Positions 36,943 to 46,881 of a stretch of DNA of 64,000 bases are shown piece by piece. The DNA lies in assembly GCA_029213265.1 (NCBI GenBank), contig JARGNG010000015.1, forward strand, positions 41,866 to 105,865, given 5' to 3'. The first letter of the stretch is position 1, and each line of letters begins with the position of its first letter. A program made the position numbers and the translations under genes. The notes under the pieces were generated by a model, which was not told where the DNA came from, ran no database searches, and worked only from the letters and a program-made list of their open reading frames with translations. Source of the DNA: Verrucomicrobiales bacterium. Lineage in GTDB: Bacteria > Verrucomicrobiota > Verrucomicrobiia > Verrucomicrobiales > DEV007.

Positions 36943-37016
36943 GTGCCCTTAGCTCAGCTGGATAGAGCACCGGATTTCTAATCCGGCGGTCACTGGTTCG
37001 AATCCAGTAGGGCATG
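36943..37016 (+). tRNA. tRNA-Arg (anticodon TCT)
   Basis: 74-nt cloverleaf. The acceptor GTGCCCT pairs with AGGGCAT (with a G-T pair at the end) and the discriminator is G; CCA is not encoded. D-arm GCTC/GAGC; anticodon stem CCGGA/TCCGG with loop TTTCTAA, giving TCT; T-arm ACTGG-TTCGAAT-CCAGT. A T-run follows at once. Confidence 0.96.
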
Positions 37017-37294
37017 CTTTTTTTGAATTACTCATCCGTGGGGGAATTTTCGGAAGGGTTCGAAATTCGGGAGTGACGGCGTTTCATCGTTCTTTCCACC
37101 CGACCTCGGCAAAGATCCGGCGAAGATTTCCTCGTGCTTCACACTCAAAATTAAATCCGCTGCGAACTGCCGTGAGAAATTTGGTAGGACAAACATGTGG
37201 ACTCACTTCCCCTTTTCCCACCCACAGCTGGATTCGAAAAGGGCACGGGAGAAAGTATTCGATCAATCTATTTCGATCGGCAGCGCAAGATGAT

Positions 37295-38854
37295 CTACTC
37301 CATTGGCTCGGCTTCGAGCGCAAAATACCGATTTAGATCCAGGCGAAAAAAATCGTCGAGCTGGGTTGCGGTGGATTCCGCACCTTCCTCGGGGAAACGG
37401 ATCAGCCGAAGTCGATATCGGTGACCTGCTTTCAAACTGGCGGTTTCCATCAGTTTTCTTTTTTTTGCAGCCCATAGAAACACCCAGGCCTCTTCCCTCT
37501 CGTAGCTGCCGCGCTCCACCGAAATTTCGCTGAAAATGGCCGAGTAGATGGCCGAATCATACGCCGCAGACTTCCGTTCGGCTCCCTCGCCAATTCGGGA
37601 TTTTTCCTGCAGGGTCGCCGTCAGGATGAGTTCACCCGATTCCCGCTTCGGTTCGATAGACCGCGTGGCTTCCGGAAGTTTGACGAACTCCCACTCAATG
37701 CCGGCACGACGGGCAGGAAGCTCGGGAAGGAACAGATCGCGAGCGGATAGTACCCATACGACTGTCTTCGGGGCTGTCGTTCGCTTCGAGCGTTCCTCCG
37801 CGAAACGTTTACGGACCGTTGTCGCGCCGCCTCCATTGCTGGCGAGGACAGTCAGCTTTTGCTTCGTTGCGAAAGCGAGGTGAGAGGCAAAGCCCGCCCC
37901 GATTCGCTTTTCCCCCTTCTCTCCAAACCCGAGGGACACATCGTCAAAAATATTTACAAAGCTATCCCCCAGGAGAACGACATCTGAATCGGATTTCTGC
38001 GAAAGCATTTCCCCATCACCGGCAGAGACAACGCGCTCCAGTAGCACGCGTTCCGGACCAAACTGCTTTTCCAAATTCGATTCCCCCAGCATTCCGACCA
38101 GGTCCCCCTTTGCGATTCGCTCTTCCCCGACCAGAGAAAAAGCAAACTTGCCCGGCCCACCCGGAGCAGAAATCACCTCCGCAACCCGACGGGCCGCCTC
38201 TTTCATCGCCCCGGGGGTCCAGTGCGTATCCTGCTTCATCCATTGTCCCTCAAGACTTCGCAAATCGACGCATTCGATTCCCATCGACTGAAGCTCCTGA
38301 AACGTACGGTCATACTCGAAGGGCAATGCGCCTTTCCTTTTCGCGGCCAGCCCTTCCGGATAGATCATCGCTTTCGTAGGAACCAGCACCAACACGAGAC
38401 GGACACCGCGCGCCTCCAACTGCTCCGCGAAATCCTGAATCACCGGTAACGGGGACTGCCACGGCTTCCGGCCCGGTGCCCGGGCCACCGAGGGAGGCTC
38501 GATGTAGCGGGAACCCTTTCCAACCACCGTTTCCACGCCAGGTCGATAGTAGAGCCAGCCCTCTTTCCCGATCAGAACCTGTTGATTTCCTTCACGAAAC
38601 CAGCGGACCAAAAGGGCCTGATCCTTTTCCCGCCCCCGGGAAAAAATGCTCATTTCACTGAATTGGGTTTCGAGTGCACGCAGTTGCTCCCGCAAGCTTT
38701 GCGTGTCCGGTGAATCCCTGACGGCCAACTCTTTCACTCCAGTCAACGGGATCAGCACTAGAAAGAGGAGGAATGTTAGGATCCCAGTGAGCGCGACACC
38801 ATGGGACACTTCGAATGTGTCAATCACTGGCGAATCCTGATACGGGTTTTTCAT
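37295..38854 (-). CDS. AlgJ/AlgX-like SGNH O-acetyltransferase
   Basis: A 519-residue membrane-anchored protein of the AlgJ/AlgX SGNH type, which transfers acetyl groups to an extracellular polysaccharide. An N-terminal membrane anchor is at about 18-38. IGKEGWLYYRPG is the family entry motif. The catalytic Asp/His pair is in DTHWTPG (D209, H211) and the nucleophile serine in LLGDSF (296-299). The ATG at 38854 lies two bases after the stop of the MBOAT gene, so the two are translationally coupled. The polysaccharide it modifies is not encoded here. Confidence 0.85.
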   Translation of the reverse strand: MKNPYQDSPVIDTFEVSHGVALTGILTFLLFLVLIPLTGVKELAVRDSPDTQSLREQLRALETQFSEMSIFSRGREKDQALLVRWFREGNQQVLIGKEGWLYYRPGVETVVGKGSRYIEPPSVARAPGRKPWQSPLPVIQDFAEQLEARGVRLVLVLVPTKAMIYPEGLAAKRKGALPFEYDRTFQELQSMGIECVDLRSLEGQWMKQDTHWTPGAMKEAARRVAEVISAPGGPGKFAFSLVGEERIAKGDLVGMLGESNLEKQFGPERVLLERVVSAGDGEMLSQKSDSDVVLLGDSFVNIFDDVSLGFGEKGEKRIGAGFASHLAFATKQKLTVLASNGGGATTVRKRFAEERSKRTTAPKTVVWVLSARDLFLPELPARRAGIEWEFVKLPEATRSIEPKRESGELILTATLQEKSRIGEGAERKSAAYDSAIYSAIFSEISVERGSYEREEAWVFLWAAKKRKLMETASLKAGHRYRLRLIRFPEEGAESTATQLDDFFRLDLNRYFALEAEPME

Positions 38855-38855
38855 T

Positions 38856-40274
38856 TCAGAACTGGAAATAGAGAAAGGGATTGTGACCCTGCACCGCAAG
38901 AACCCTGACGCTGACAAAAAGAAGAACCAGCCCAAGCCAAAGCTTCCATGGGCTCAGCTTGCTCAAAAACCGTGCCGTATTCGGGAGGAGGAAGGCGATC
39001 CCCGAACAGACCGCCAACTGGACCAGATGGGTTGGGCGAAATACCACAGCAGCGAGCAAGTCGGCGGCCGGCTCTCCCCCCCCGGCTCCGAACATCGCAC
39101 CGAAATACCGCATCGCGACGTCCAGGCTTTCCGACCGAAAGAACACCCAGGTCACCAGCAGGATGGCGAAGGTAACAAGTCGACCGATCCAAAGAGGAGG
39201 TTTCCATTCGACCCGGCTCCCGAACCAACGCTCCACCGCCAGCCACACTCCGTGTATGGCACCCCAAATTACAAACGTCCACTGGGCGCCATGCCACAGC
39301 CCCCCGATCAACATCACTACGAACAGATTTCCGTAGGTTCGCAGGACGCCTTTCCGGTTTCCTCCGAGGGGAATGTAGAGATAGTCCCGCAAAAAACTGG
39401 AAAGCGAAATGTGCCAGCGACGCCAGAACTCCGTGATGCTGGCGCTCTTGTAGGGGGAATCGAAGTTCTCCGGAAAACGGAATCCCAACATCCGCCCAAG
39501 TCCGAGGGCCATATCCGAATAGGCTGAAAAATCGAAGTAGATCTGAAAGGCATAGGCCAGCACTCCCGCCCAGGCGATGGGAAAGGAGAGAGCGTGGGGA
39601 CCGGCTTCGAAACACCAGTCGGCGATGGCCCCCATCGGATTGGCGAGGAGAATTTTTTTGGCGAAGCCGTAGTTGAACCGGGTCATTCCCGCCACGAAAT
39701 CGGGAACGGAGTGAACCCGGGAACGAAGCTGTTCGGCGACCGCACCGTAGCGCACGATCGGCCCCGCCACGAGCTGAGGAAACATGGATACGTAGCAGGC
39801 AAAACCGATGAAGCTCTTCGCAGGACGGGCGTGCCCCCGATACAAGTCGATGGAATAGCTCATCGATTGAAAGGTGTAGAAGGAGATCCCCACCGGCAAA
39901 ACGACCTGACTCAACCACTCCGGCGCCGCTACCGCCTCCAATCCCAGCCACCCGGCCACGACTCCCAGATTACCGGAAATGAAAATCGCATACTTAAAGA
40001 ACCCCAACACGGCGAGATTCGTGACCACCGAAATCCAGAGCCCCAACTTCCTCCTTCCCGGCGTCGCCGGACCGGAGGTGATCATCCTGCCACACCCATA
40101 ATCGACCAGGGTTGAACCCAGCATAAGGAAGGTGAACCAGGGATTCCACCATCCATAGAAAACGTAGCTGAGGAGAGTCAGGGTCAGCGAACGCCCCCGC
40201 GCCGGAGTGGCGTAGTAGAGCAGCAGAGCAATCGGGAGAAAGCCAAAGAGGAAAATATGGGAAGAGAATACCAC
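38856..40274 (-). CDS. MBOAT O-acyltransferase (AlgI-like)
   Basis: A 472-residue polytopic MBOAT protein, which passes acyl groups from the cytoplasm to an exported sugar via an SGNH partner. Family motifs are LPVGISFYTFQSMSY (about 127-141), YFDFSAYSDMA, the invariant WRRWHISLSSFLRDYLY (H288) and the active-site GGLWHGAQ (H328). At least ten membrane segments are predicted. Its stop overlaps the region of the AlgJ-like start, forming a two-gene acetylation unit. Whether the target is alginate, another polysaccharide or peptidoglycan cannot be said. Confidence 0.92.
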   Translation of the reverse strand: MVFSSHIFLFGFLPIALLLYYATPARGRSLTLTLLSYVFYGWWNPWFTFLMLGSTLVDYGCGRMITSGPATPGRRKLGLWISVVTNLAVLGFFKYAIFISGNLGVVAGWLGLEAVAAPEWLSQVVLPVGISFYTFQSMSYSIDLYRGHARPAKSFIGFACYVSMFPQLVAGPIVRYGAVAEQLRSRVHSVPDFVAGMTRFNYGFAKKILLANPMGAIADWCFEAGPHALSFPIAWAGVLAYAFQIYFDFSAYSDMALGLGRMLGFRFPENFDSPYKSASITEFWRRWHISLSSFLRDYLYIPLGGNRKGVLRTYGNLFVVMLIGGLWHGAQWTFVIWGAIHGVWLAVERWFGSRVEWKPPLWIGRLVTFAILLVTWVFFRSESLDVAMRYFGAMFGAGGGEPAADLLAAVVFRPTHLVQLAVCSGIAFLLPNTARFLSKLSPWKLWLGLVLLFVSVRVLAVQGHNPFLYFQF

Positions 40275-40354
40275 GGCAGACTGAATTCGAGGCCCGATCC
40301 AAGAGCGCTGAGTATCTCCAATTTCAGCAGGCGAGACAAGCGCTTATCGCGAAC

Positions 40355-40993
40355 TCACTTTGCCGCTTTCTTCTTTGGAATCGTGATGTAGGGAGCTCGC
40401 AGGTAATGCGGCTCCAGCGTGATTTCGGCGGGCCATGATTCCGAAGCAGGGAAATTATGATTCCGGAACATTCCTTCCGCATCGGGATAAGAAAGAGAAA
40501 CCCCTTCCCATCGATCTGCGACAGACGAATCCGGGGTTACCAAAGTGGCGTTCGATTGAAGCAGAATTTCGATCCTCCGGCCGACCTCTTCTTCATCCAG
40601 TAATTCCGGCTCACCCTGCATTTCCCCACCCGAAATTTCAGCGAGAAAGGTCGTCTTCCTACGTGCATCGCCCAACACATACCAGGACTCCGTGGGCACA
40701 TTCCAGGCTTCGAGGGAAGAAACGCCCCGGACAGGAATGCCCAGGACCATACTGATCCCGTTGGCGACGGAAATACCGACACGTATACCGCCGTAGGACC
40801 CGGGGCCGAGCCCGACGACAATGCCCGAGAGCTGATCCCGATACTTGGTGAGCATTTCCTCCACCGGCTCAAAAATCACCGCATTGTGCGCCCTCTCGGT
40901 TACGAACTGCGATTGCCAGACAATCTCGCCGCTTTCCGGATCAAAAAGCGCGAGGGAAGCGTGTGAGGTGGAAGTTTCGATTCCGAAGATCAT
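40355..40993 (-). CDS. tsaB: tRNA threonylcarbamoyladenosine synthesis protein TsaB
   Basis: TsaB scaffolds the TsaD/TsaE complex that makes t6A37 in ANN-decoding tRNAs. The 212-residue ASKHA-fold protein shows MIFGIETSTSHASLAL, GLGPGSYGGIRVGIS and GIPVRGVSSLEA. Its ATG overlaps the TGA of tsaE (ATGA). It is the last gene of the run glgP-CPBP-thiL-tsaE-tsaB. tsaD is not in the window. Confidence 0.95.
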   Translation of the reverse strand: MIFGIETSTSHASLALFDPESGEIVWQSQFVTERAHNAVIFEPVEEMLTKYRDQLSGIVVGLGPGSYGGIRVGISVANGISMVLGIPVRGVSSLEAWNVPTESWYVLGDARRKTTFLAEISGGEMQGEPELLDEEEVGRRIEILLQSNATLVTPDSSVADRWEGVSLSYPDAEGMFRNHNFPASESWPAEITLEPHYLRAPYITIPKKKAAK

Positions 40994-41409
40994 TGGCGGG
41001 TGATTTCATGAACGCCGTTCTCCCGGATCGAAAGATCAAGCCAGATCGTTTCTTCAGGGAGCAGCTCCTGAAACTTATCCGCCCATTCCACAATCACAAC
41101 GCCGTCTTCCTCAAGATAATCATCCCACCCGATCGTGACCAGTTCGGAAGCTTCCTCGAGGCGGTAGAAATCAAAATGAAATACGGGCAGGCGACCGGTG
41201 CGGTATTCATTGACCAATGAAAAGGTGGGGCTGGTCACCGGTTCCACCGCCCCGAGACCCGATACAATCCCCTTGGAGAAATGGGTTTTCCCCGCACCCA
41301 GTTGGCCACAGAGCGCCACCACATCACTGGGATTCAAGTCGCGGGCAAATATCTCGCCGGCGGAGAGCATCTCCTCTTCGGAACTGGCCTGGACAAGGAG
41401 ATCGCTCAT
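40990..41409 (-). CDS. tsaE: tRNA t6A synthesis ATPase TsaE
   Basis: TsaE is the ATPase partner of TsaB and TsaD in t6A synthesis. In 139 residues it shows Walker A GQLGAGKTHFSKG, TSPTFSLVNEY, the HFDFYRLEEASEL helix and EWADKFQELLP. The ATG at 41409 overlaps the thiL stop, and its own stop overlaps tsaB, so the three are a tightly coupled series. Confidence 0.95.
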   Translation of the reverse strand: MSDLLVQASSEEEMLSAGEIFARDLNPSDVVALCGQLGAGKTHFSKGIVSGLGAVEPVTSPTFSLVNEYRTGRLPVFHFDFYRLEEASELVTIGWDDYLEEDGVVIVEWADKFQELLPEETIWLDLSIRENGVHEITRQ

Positions 41410-42317
41410 GATTCGCAATAGTGCTCCCACCCCTTCCCCAGAGGGGTTTCAATCTCTTCGGTAATCATTCCGATACAGGTGAGAGGCGTCCCGGGAAAAG
41501 CCCCGGCCCACTCTTCGGAAAGCACTTTCCAACGTTTCGGGTTCATGGTCAGGAGAAGCTCATAGTCCTCCCCATCCCGGACGGCACTTCGCGGATCCAC
41601 CCCGTCGCTAAGCGGTAGAGACTCGCTGTCGATTCGGTATCCAACTGAACTCGCTTCGGCGAGGCGGGGCAGGTCGGACCCGGGACCGTCACTCAGATCC
41701 ATCATCGCACTGGGACGGGCGTTTTCGACCAGCCAACGCGCTTCCTTAACCCGGGGAATGAAATCGAGATGACGCCCACTCTGAAACGATCCTCCCAGCT
41801 TTCCGGTGACAAGGATTCGGTCCCCGACCCGGGCCCCGCTGCGGAGAACACACTTTTCGGGTTCCACCTTTCCGGTCATCGCAACGGAAAGAATCGCTCC
41901 GGGCTGCAGCAGGCTGGTGGTTTCGCCGCCGACAATGGTGCACCCGAATTCCTCTGAAGCTGCAACCATTCCGTCATACCAGCCCTCTACCACTGCCACC
42001 TCCCGGCTGCCATGAGACGCGATCGTGACGAGAGCATATTCCGGCAAACCACCCATCGCAGCGATGTCGCTGATCGCCCGGTTCATCGCCTTCTTCCCAA
42101 CGAGAAAAGGATCCGTTCCTACTACGAAGTGAATTCCCTCGACGATGCAATCCGTCTTGAGCAATTGCCACCACTCCCCCGGAGTTTCGACCACCGCGCA
42201 ATCATCCCCGGGGCCGACCGCCACGGCACTGGATCCGGGGAGCTTTTCGAGCAAGCGGCGCACCAGCCCTTCTTCCCCGATCTGCCCGATTGTTTGTTTC
42301 TCCCCGTCTCCGGTCAT
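41406..42317 (-). CDS. thiL: Thiamine-monophosphate kinase
   Basis: ThiL phosphorylates thiamine monophosphate to thiamine diphosphate, the active cofactor. The 303-residue protein carries GPGDDCAVVE, DCIVEGIHF, the conserved AMNRAISDIAAMGG and MMDLSDGPGSDLPRLA. It starts 4 bases after the end of the CPBP protease gene and overlaps tsaE by ATGA. Other thiamine genes are not present. Confidence 0.95.
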   Translation of the reverse strand: MTGDGEKQTIGQIGEEGLVRRLLEKLPGSSAVAVGPGDDCAVVETPGEWWQLLKTDCIVEGIHFVVGTDPFLVGKKAMNRAISDIAAMGGLPEYALVTIASHGSREVAVVEGWYDGMVAASEEFGCTIVGGETTSLLQPGAILSVAMTGKVEPEKCVLRSGARVGDRILVTGKLGGSFQSGRHLDFIPRVKEARWLVENARPSAMMDLSDGPGSDLPRLAEASSVGYRIDSESLPLSDGVDPRSAVRDGEDYELLLTMNPKRWKVLSEEWAGAFPGTPLTCIGMITEEIETPLGKGWEHYCES

Positions 42318-42321
42318 CCCG

Positions 42322-43164
42322 TTACTGAAAGGCCTCCGGGAAGCGCATCAAGAGGATATTTACCCCGTTAAAAAAGGCATGCATCCCGATCGGCACCCAG
42401 AGACAACGGGTCCACTCGTAGGCACAGCACAACAAAATGGAGAAAGCCCAGAGCGGAAGAAGCGCGGGAAGATTTCCATGCACAACCGCGAACAAGGCTC
42501 CGATAATCACGGCGGAAAAAATCGGGTTGGTCGCCTTTTTGAGCGCTCCATACATATAGCCGCGAAACAGAAGCTCTTCGACAAGGGGGGCTGCGATGCA
42601 GGCCATGACGACAGAAAAAGCCACCTGAACCGTGGACTCGGATTGCTGAAGAGCCTCCACGGTCTCCTGCGCCGCGAGGTCCGTAAACACGCGTTCCAGA
42701 AAACTCTGCGATACATTGCCTAAGGCCCAGGCGCAGATCACGATGGCGGCGACTCCACCCACGATCGTGAAGACGACAATGGAAGGAAAGGAAAGGCGCC
42801 GCAGCCCGAATATCTCGACGACGCTGCGATTCCGGACCCATTCGATAATCCCATAAGTCATCAGCCCCACGAAGAAGAAGTAGGCAAGGTTAATGAGCAT
42901 GGCGTACACGCTGACACCGGAGCCCCCCGCTGGATCAACAGCTGGACTTTTCGCCGCGTAGAGTTCCAGAAGGGGATTGAATAGAAACAACAGGGCCGGG
43001 AAGAACATCAGGGCCAGGTCGTAGCCATCGAAGCCGTTCTTCTCCACCCCTTCCGCGGCAACGCGACGACGAAACCACGAAAACACTCCGATGCCCGCAA
43101 AGAGGGCAATCAGAACGATAATCTCAAAGTCGAGGAGGACCTGCTTCGCGGCGATTTCGTCCAT
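42322..43164 (-). CDS. CPBP-family intramembrane metalloprotease
   Basis: A 280-residue membrane protein of the CPBP (CAAX protease and bacteriocin-processing) family, with about seven or eight membrane segments. The first motif is EELLFRGYMYGAL (EExxxR), the second FAVVHGN (FxxxH), and the third HAFFNG with the essential His/Asn. Family members cut peptides inside the membrane or protect against bacteriocins. It lies 9 bases after glgP and 4 before thiL, inside the same likely transcript. Its substrate is unknown. Confidence 0.88.
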   Translation of the reverse strand: MDEIAAKQVLLDFEIIVLIALFAGIGVFSWFRRRVAAEGVEKNGFDGYDLALMFFPALLFLFNPLLELYAAKSPAVDPAGGSGVSVYAMLINLAYFFFVGLMTYGIIEWVRNRSVVEIFGLRRLSFPSIVVFTIVGGVAAIVICAWALGNVSQSFLERVFTDLAAQETVEALQQSESTVQVAFSVVMACIAAPLVEELLFRGYMYGALKKATNPIFSAVIIGALFAVVHGNLPALLPLWAFSILLCCAYEWTRCLWVPIGMHAFFNGVNILLMRFPEAFQ

Positions 43165-43173
43165 CGGCGAACC

Positions 43174-45639
43174 TTAGGAAACGTTCACCGAAGGCAAATT
43201 CCAGATCTGCTCTGCATACTCGCGAATGGTCCGGTCACTGGAGAATTTACCGACTCGCGCGGTATTCAGGATTGCCTTTTTGGCCCAGCCCGAACGATCT
43301 CGATAGGCCAGATCAACTTCCGCCTGCGCGTCGACATAAGCACGATAGTCAGCGAGCGCGAGGTAGGGGTCTCCCCCATCCAGCAAATTGTGACGAATGC
43401 GGTCGAAGGCACCCTTCTCTCCGAAGGAATCCGAGCTGAGCCAGTCAATCACCGCGCGAAGCTCTTCGTCCGCCCAGTAATAGTCGATCGAGCAATAGCC
43501 GCCCTTCCAGAGGGCCTCCACCTCTTCGACGGTCAGGCCAAAGATGAAAATATTCTCGTCGCCGACTTCTTCTTTGATCTCCACGTTGGCTCCGTCAAGC
43601 GTTCCAATCGTCAGCGCACCATTCAGCGCCAGCTTCATGTTTCCGGTCCCGGAAGCTTCCTTGCCGGCAGTGGAAATCTGCTCGGAAATGTCCGCGGCGG
43701 GAATGATCACCTCGGCAGCACTGACCCGGTAATTCGGAAGGAAGGCCACCTTGAGTTTGCCTTGAATCCGCTCGTCGTTGTTGATCACTTCGCCCACCGC
43801 ATTGATCGCGTGAATGATCTCCTTGGCGAGTTCGTATCCAGGAGCAGCCTTGGCACCGAAAATAAAGACGCGAGGAACGACATCGAGATCCGGATTCTGA
43901 ACGAGGCGGCGATATTGCGTAAGAATGTTGAGCAGATTGAGATGCTGACGCTTGTATTCGTGGAGTCGTTTGATCTGCACATCGAAGAGCGCACCCGGGT
44001 CGACCTCGACTCCGCACTCCTCTTTGATGAGAGCTGCGAGGCACTCCTTGTTGCGATGCTTGATCTGCATGAACTCCTCCTGGAATCCGGGATCGTCGGC
44101 AAACTGCTCCAGTGAGCGGAGACGATCCAGATCACCGGGCCAGTCCAAACCGATTTTGCGATCGATCAGAGAGGAAAGATCCGGGTTGCAGGCTTTGAGC
44201 CAGCGGCGTGGTGTAATTCCGTTGGTCTTGTTCTGGAAACGTTCCGGAAAAAGTTCGTAGAAGTTGCGGAAAAGATTCTTCTTCAGCAAATCGGTATGAA
44301 GCGCCGCCACCCCGTTGGTCGTATGACTTCCCACGACGGAAAGATAGGCCATGCGAATCTGCTTGGGAGCGCCTTCTTCGATGAGAGACATTTCGGCGAG
44401 TTTTTCGAGATCGCCGGGCCATTTCTTTTCCACGAATTCTTCGAGAAAGCGCTTATTGATTTCGAAGATGATCTGAAGGTGACGAGGGAGAACCTTCTCA
44501 AAAAGCGGAACGCTCCACTTCTCCAACGCTTCGGGAAGAAGTGTGTGGTTGGTGTAGGAAAATGTCTTCTGGCAAATGCCCCAGGCCTGATCCCAGGGGA
44601 GAAGCTCGTCATCGATCAGCAAACGCATCAGCTCAACCACGGCAATCGCCGGGTGAGTATCGTTCAACTGAATGGCAGCCTTCTCCGGAAGGCTGTCCCA
44701 GGTGTCATTATTTTTACGATGACGGCGGATAATGTCCTGCAGCGAACAGGTCACGAAGAAATACTGCTGCACGAGACGCAGCTCTTTCCCGGCCTCCGTG
44801 GAATCATTCGGATAGAGCACTTTAGAAATGGACTCGCTTTCCGCTTTTTCACGAACGGCATCGACATACCCGCCCCGATTGAAAATTTCGAGATCAAAGT
44901 CACGGGAAGCAGTGCTTTCCCAGAGGCGGAGATAATTCACAGTCGTACCCTGCCATCCTACAATCGGAATATCCCAGGGTACTCCGAGAATCGAACGGGT
45001 TCCGGTCCAGACCGGCCGCCCCTGGCCCAGCTCGTCGAACTTGTTTTCGACATGACCATAGATCGGAACTTCAACGGAATGTTCGGGGCGACAAATTTCC
45101 CACGGATTGCCAAACCGACGCCATTCATCCGGCGACTCGACTTGCCTTCCGTCGACGAACTTCTGACGGAAGAGACCGAACTCGTAATGAATTCCATAGC
45201 CAACTGCCGGGAGATCCAGAGTCGCGAGAGAATCGAGGAAGCATGCAGCGAGACGGCCGAGGCCACCATTTCCAAGGCCCAGGTCAGGTCCGGACTCGAC
45301 GATTTCGTCAAGATCCTGCCCCAGCTCCGAAATCGCTTCCCGGCAATTCTCGAGCAAGCCGAGGTTCACCAAGTTATTTTCGAGAAGTCGCCCCATCAAA
45401 TATTCGAGGGAAAGGTAGTAAACCCTGCGGACATTCTGCCGATAGTGCTCGCGATGCACTTCGCTGGCCCGCTCGAGCATGCGTGCGCGAACAGTCAGGC
45501 AGATCGCCCTCCACCAGTCCCCGTTCGTCGCGGACTCGGGATTGTGAGCCTGGTTCTGAATCAGATTTCTAATAATCTCCTTCTTCAGAATCTCCTTCTC
45601 ATCGATTTCGACGTGAGGTTCAGTGGTTGGCGTGTCCAT
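43174..45639 (-). CDS. glgP: Glycogen/starch phosphorylase
   Basis: GlgP releases glucose 1-phosphate from glycogen. The 821-residue protein includes [20 protein letters not shown], the active-site histidine in [24 protein letters not shown], and the pyridoxal-phosphate lysine in [14 protein letters not shown]. The ATG at 45639 is preferred; an ATG at 45672 would overlap the stop of the upstream cpYpsA gene and adds 11 residues. Neither has a clear ribosome site. Start of a long minus-strand run ending at tsaB. Confidence 0.95.
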   Translation of the reverse strand: MDTPTTEPHVEIDEKEILKKEIIRNLIQNQAHNPESATNGDWWRAICLTVRARMLERASEVHREHYRQNVRRVYYLSLEYLMGRLLENNLVNLGLLENCREAISELGQDLDEIVESGPDLGLGNGGLGRLAACFLDSLATLDLPAVGYGIHYEFGLFRQKFVDGRQVESPDEWRRFGNPWEICRPEHSVEVPIYGHVENKFDELGQGRPVWTGTRSILGVPWDIPIVGWQGTTVNYLRLWESTASRDFDLEIFNRGGYVDAVREKAESESISKVLYPNDSTEAGKELRLVQQYFFVTCSLQDIIRRHRKNNDTWDSLPEKAAIQLNDTHPAIAVVELMRLLIDDELLPWDQAWGICQKTFSYTNHTLLPEALEKWSVPLFEKVLPRHLQIIFEINKRFLEEFVEKKWPGDLEKLAEMSLIEEGAPKQIRMAYLSVVGSHTTNGVAALHTDLLKKNLFRNFYELFPERFQNKTNGITPRRWLKACNPDLSSLIDRKIGLDWPGDLDRLRSLEQFADDPGFQEEFMQIKHRNKECLAALIKEECGVEVDPGALFDVQIKRLHEYKRQHLNLLNILTQYRRLVQNPDLDVVPRVFIFGAKAAPGYELAKEIIHAINAVGEVINNDERIQGKLKVAFLPNYRVSAAEVIIPAADISEQISTAGKEASGTGNMKLALNGALTIGTLDGANVEIKEEVGDENIFIFGLTVEEVEALWKGGYCSIDYYWADEELRAVIDWLSSDSFGEKGAFDRIRHNLLDGGDPYLALADYRAYVDAQAEVDLAYRDRSGWAKKAILNTARVGKFSSDRTIREYAEQIWNLPSVNVS

Positions 45640-45662
45640 AGTTTCGTTTTGGGTAAAGTAAC

Positions 45663-46130
45663 TTACTTGCATCCGAAAGCCTGTTCGAGGACTTCGGCGG
45701 CAAAGCGGCCGCAGTCGGCTTCCGTTGTTTCGCGGGGCCCGGCTACATTTAAAATTTCAATTCGATTGGTTTCTACAAATTTCTGTAGAGCGTAGCCGGG
45801 GTCTTCGGTTTCCGCTCGTGAGAGAGTTAAGCAGGGACGATTCCATTTGCGGGCAAATTTTTTCGTCAATTGAGTGCCCCCGGTCAATCGCGGCTCCAGG
45901 GACAGCAATACCGTGCCATCGCTATCCCTTACATTCCACTCGGTTCTCTGGGAATAGCCCTCTCCCGGAGTCTCTTCCAGCGGGAACCTTTCGTCGATCG
46001 GCCCATCCTCTGCGACGCGACCGGCAGGACACCAGCCCCCGCAGGTCATCCCTGTACAAAGGGCCCACTCGAGCGCTGCCCGATCCACTCCGGTTTGGCC
46101 TCCGGATACGATCTTCTGGACCGTCCACAT
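45663..46130 (-). CDS. Circularly permuted YpsA-like (cpYpsA, SLOG) protein
   Basis: A 155-residue protein of the putative molybdenum-carrier/cpYpsA family, one of the SLOG nucleotide-binding families. The [15 protein letters not shown] motif near the start and the [15 protein letters not shown] segment are characteristic, with TGGTQLT further on. SLOG proteins are linked to nucleotide-derived ligands in conflict and stress systems; the role of this family is not settled. It lies just upstream of glgP on the same strand with 23 bases between, so it may be cotranscribed. Confidence 0.8.
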   Translation of the reverse strand: MWTVQKIVSGGQTGVDRAALEWALCTGMTCGGWCPAGRVAEDGPIDERFPLEETPGEGYSQRTEWNVRDSDGTVLLSLEPRLTGGTQLTKKFARKWNRPCLTLSRAETEDPGYALQKFVETNRIEILNVAGPRETTEADCGRFAAEVLEQAFGCK

Positions 46131-46154
46131 GGGGTGGGAGTCAGCGAGGTGGCA

Positions 46155-46187
46155 AAACAGGGTTGGGTCGATGACCTAACCCTGTTT
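46155..46187. repeat. 33-bp dispersed palindrome, copy B
   Basis: Arms AAACAGGGTT and AACCCTGTTT (perfect 10 bp) around the core GGGTCGATGACCT. The outer sequence also pairs (TCAGCGA at 46141-46147 with TCGCTGA at 46190-46196), giving a longer imperfect stem. Same pattern as 23279-23311 and 62144-62176. It lies between the FKBP gene (which ends at 46216 on the minus strand) and cpYpsA. Confidence 0.75.
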
Positions 46188-46215
46188 GATCGCTGAGGTT
46201 CCGTTTCGTCGGCAT

Positions 46216-46881
46216 CTACTTCTCGATCGCGAGAAGCTCGACCTCAAAAAAGAGCGGTGCATTCGGCCCGATCACGGGGGGGGATCCACGCTCGCCATAG
46301 GCCAGTTCCGATGGAATCAGGAATCGAAATTTCGATCCGACCGGCATCAGTTGAACGCCTTCGGTCCATCCTTTGATGACACCGTCGAGAGGGAACGAGA
46401 TCGGCTCGCCGCGGTCAACGCTGCTGTCAAAGACAGTTCCATCAGTAAGTGTGCCGTGGTAGTGGACTTTCACTTTGTCGGTCGCACTGGGTTTTTCCCC
46501 ATCTCCCTCATTCAAGACTTCGTACTGAAGACCGCTGTCCGTCGTCGTGACGCCATCCTTTTTCGCATTTTCATCCAGCACCTTCTGAACGAGTGCTGCT
46601 TTCTTCGCATCGAGCGCCTCGCGATTCTCGCGGAAGGTGGCGGAAATCTCGTCTTCGGAAAGAACGGATTCCGCACCATCGAGGATACCCTGAAAGCCAG
46701 CTTTGAACTGCTCAAAATCGATCTCCACTCCCTCATCGGTGAGCTGTCGGGCGATCATAAGTCCGTAGGAATAGCTAACTCTCTCGGACAGGGTTTCCGG
46801 CTTTTTGGCATCTTGTGCAGTCATAATCGATGAGCTGAACAGGCAGACGGCCATGGCCGTAAGGAGCAAATTCGTTCTCAT
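46216..46881 (-). CDS. FKBP-type peptidyl-prolyl cis-trans isomerase, exported
   Basis: A 221-residue exported isomerase of the Mip/FkpA class. A signal peptide ends near MTAQ. The helical dimerisation segment follows (about 30-115: YSYGLMIARQLTDEGVEIDF). The FKBP domain contains VHYHGTLTDGTVFDSS, FPLDGVIKGWTEGVQLMPVGSK, IPSELAYGERG and FFEVELLAI. It speeds proline isomerisation in periplasmic proteins. It is separated from cpYpsA by the 33-bp palindrome. Confidence 0.92.
   Translation of the reverse strand: MRTNLLLTAMAVCLFSSSIMTAQDAKKPETLSERVSYSYGLMIARQLTDEGVEIDFEQFKAGFQGILDGAESVLSEDEISATFRENREALDAKKAALVQKVLDENAKKDGVTTTDSGLQYEVLNEGDGEKPSATDKVKVHYHGTLTDGTVFDSSVDRGEPISFPLDGVIKGWTEGVQLMPVGSKFRFLIPSELAYGERGSPPVIGPNAPLFFEVELLAIEK

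Noticed and set aside
37084..37323. 79-codon minus-strand frame between AlgJ-like and tRNA-Arg
   Set aside because: No ribosome site, no recognised family, and it overlaps the end of the AlgJ-like gene. The rest of 37017-37294 shows nothing I can support.
38851..39951. 366-codon frame on the same strand as the MBOAT gene
   Set aside because: It is a +1 frame of the MBOAT gene; the true frame has the essential histidine motifs.
44296..45795. 499-codon open frame opposite glgP
   Set aside because: Antisense shadow of glgP; the composition follows the reverse of the true codons and no family is recognisable.
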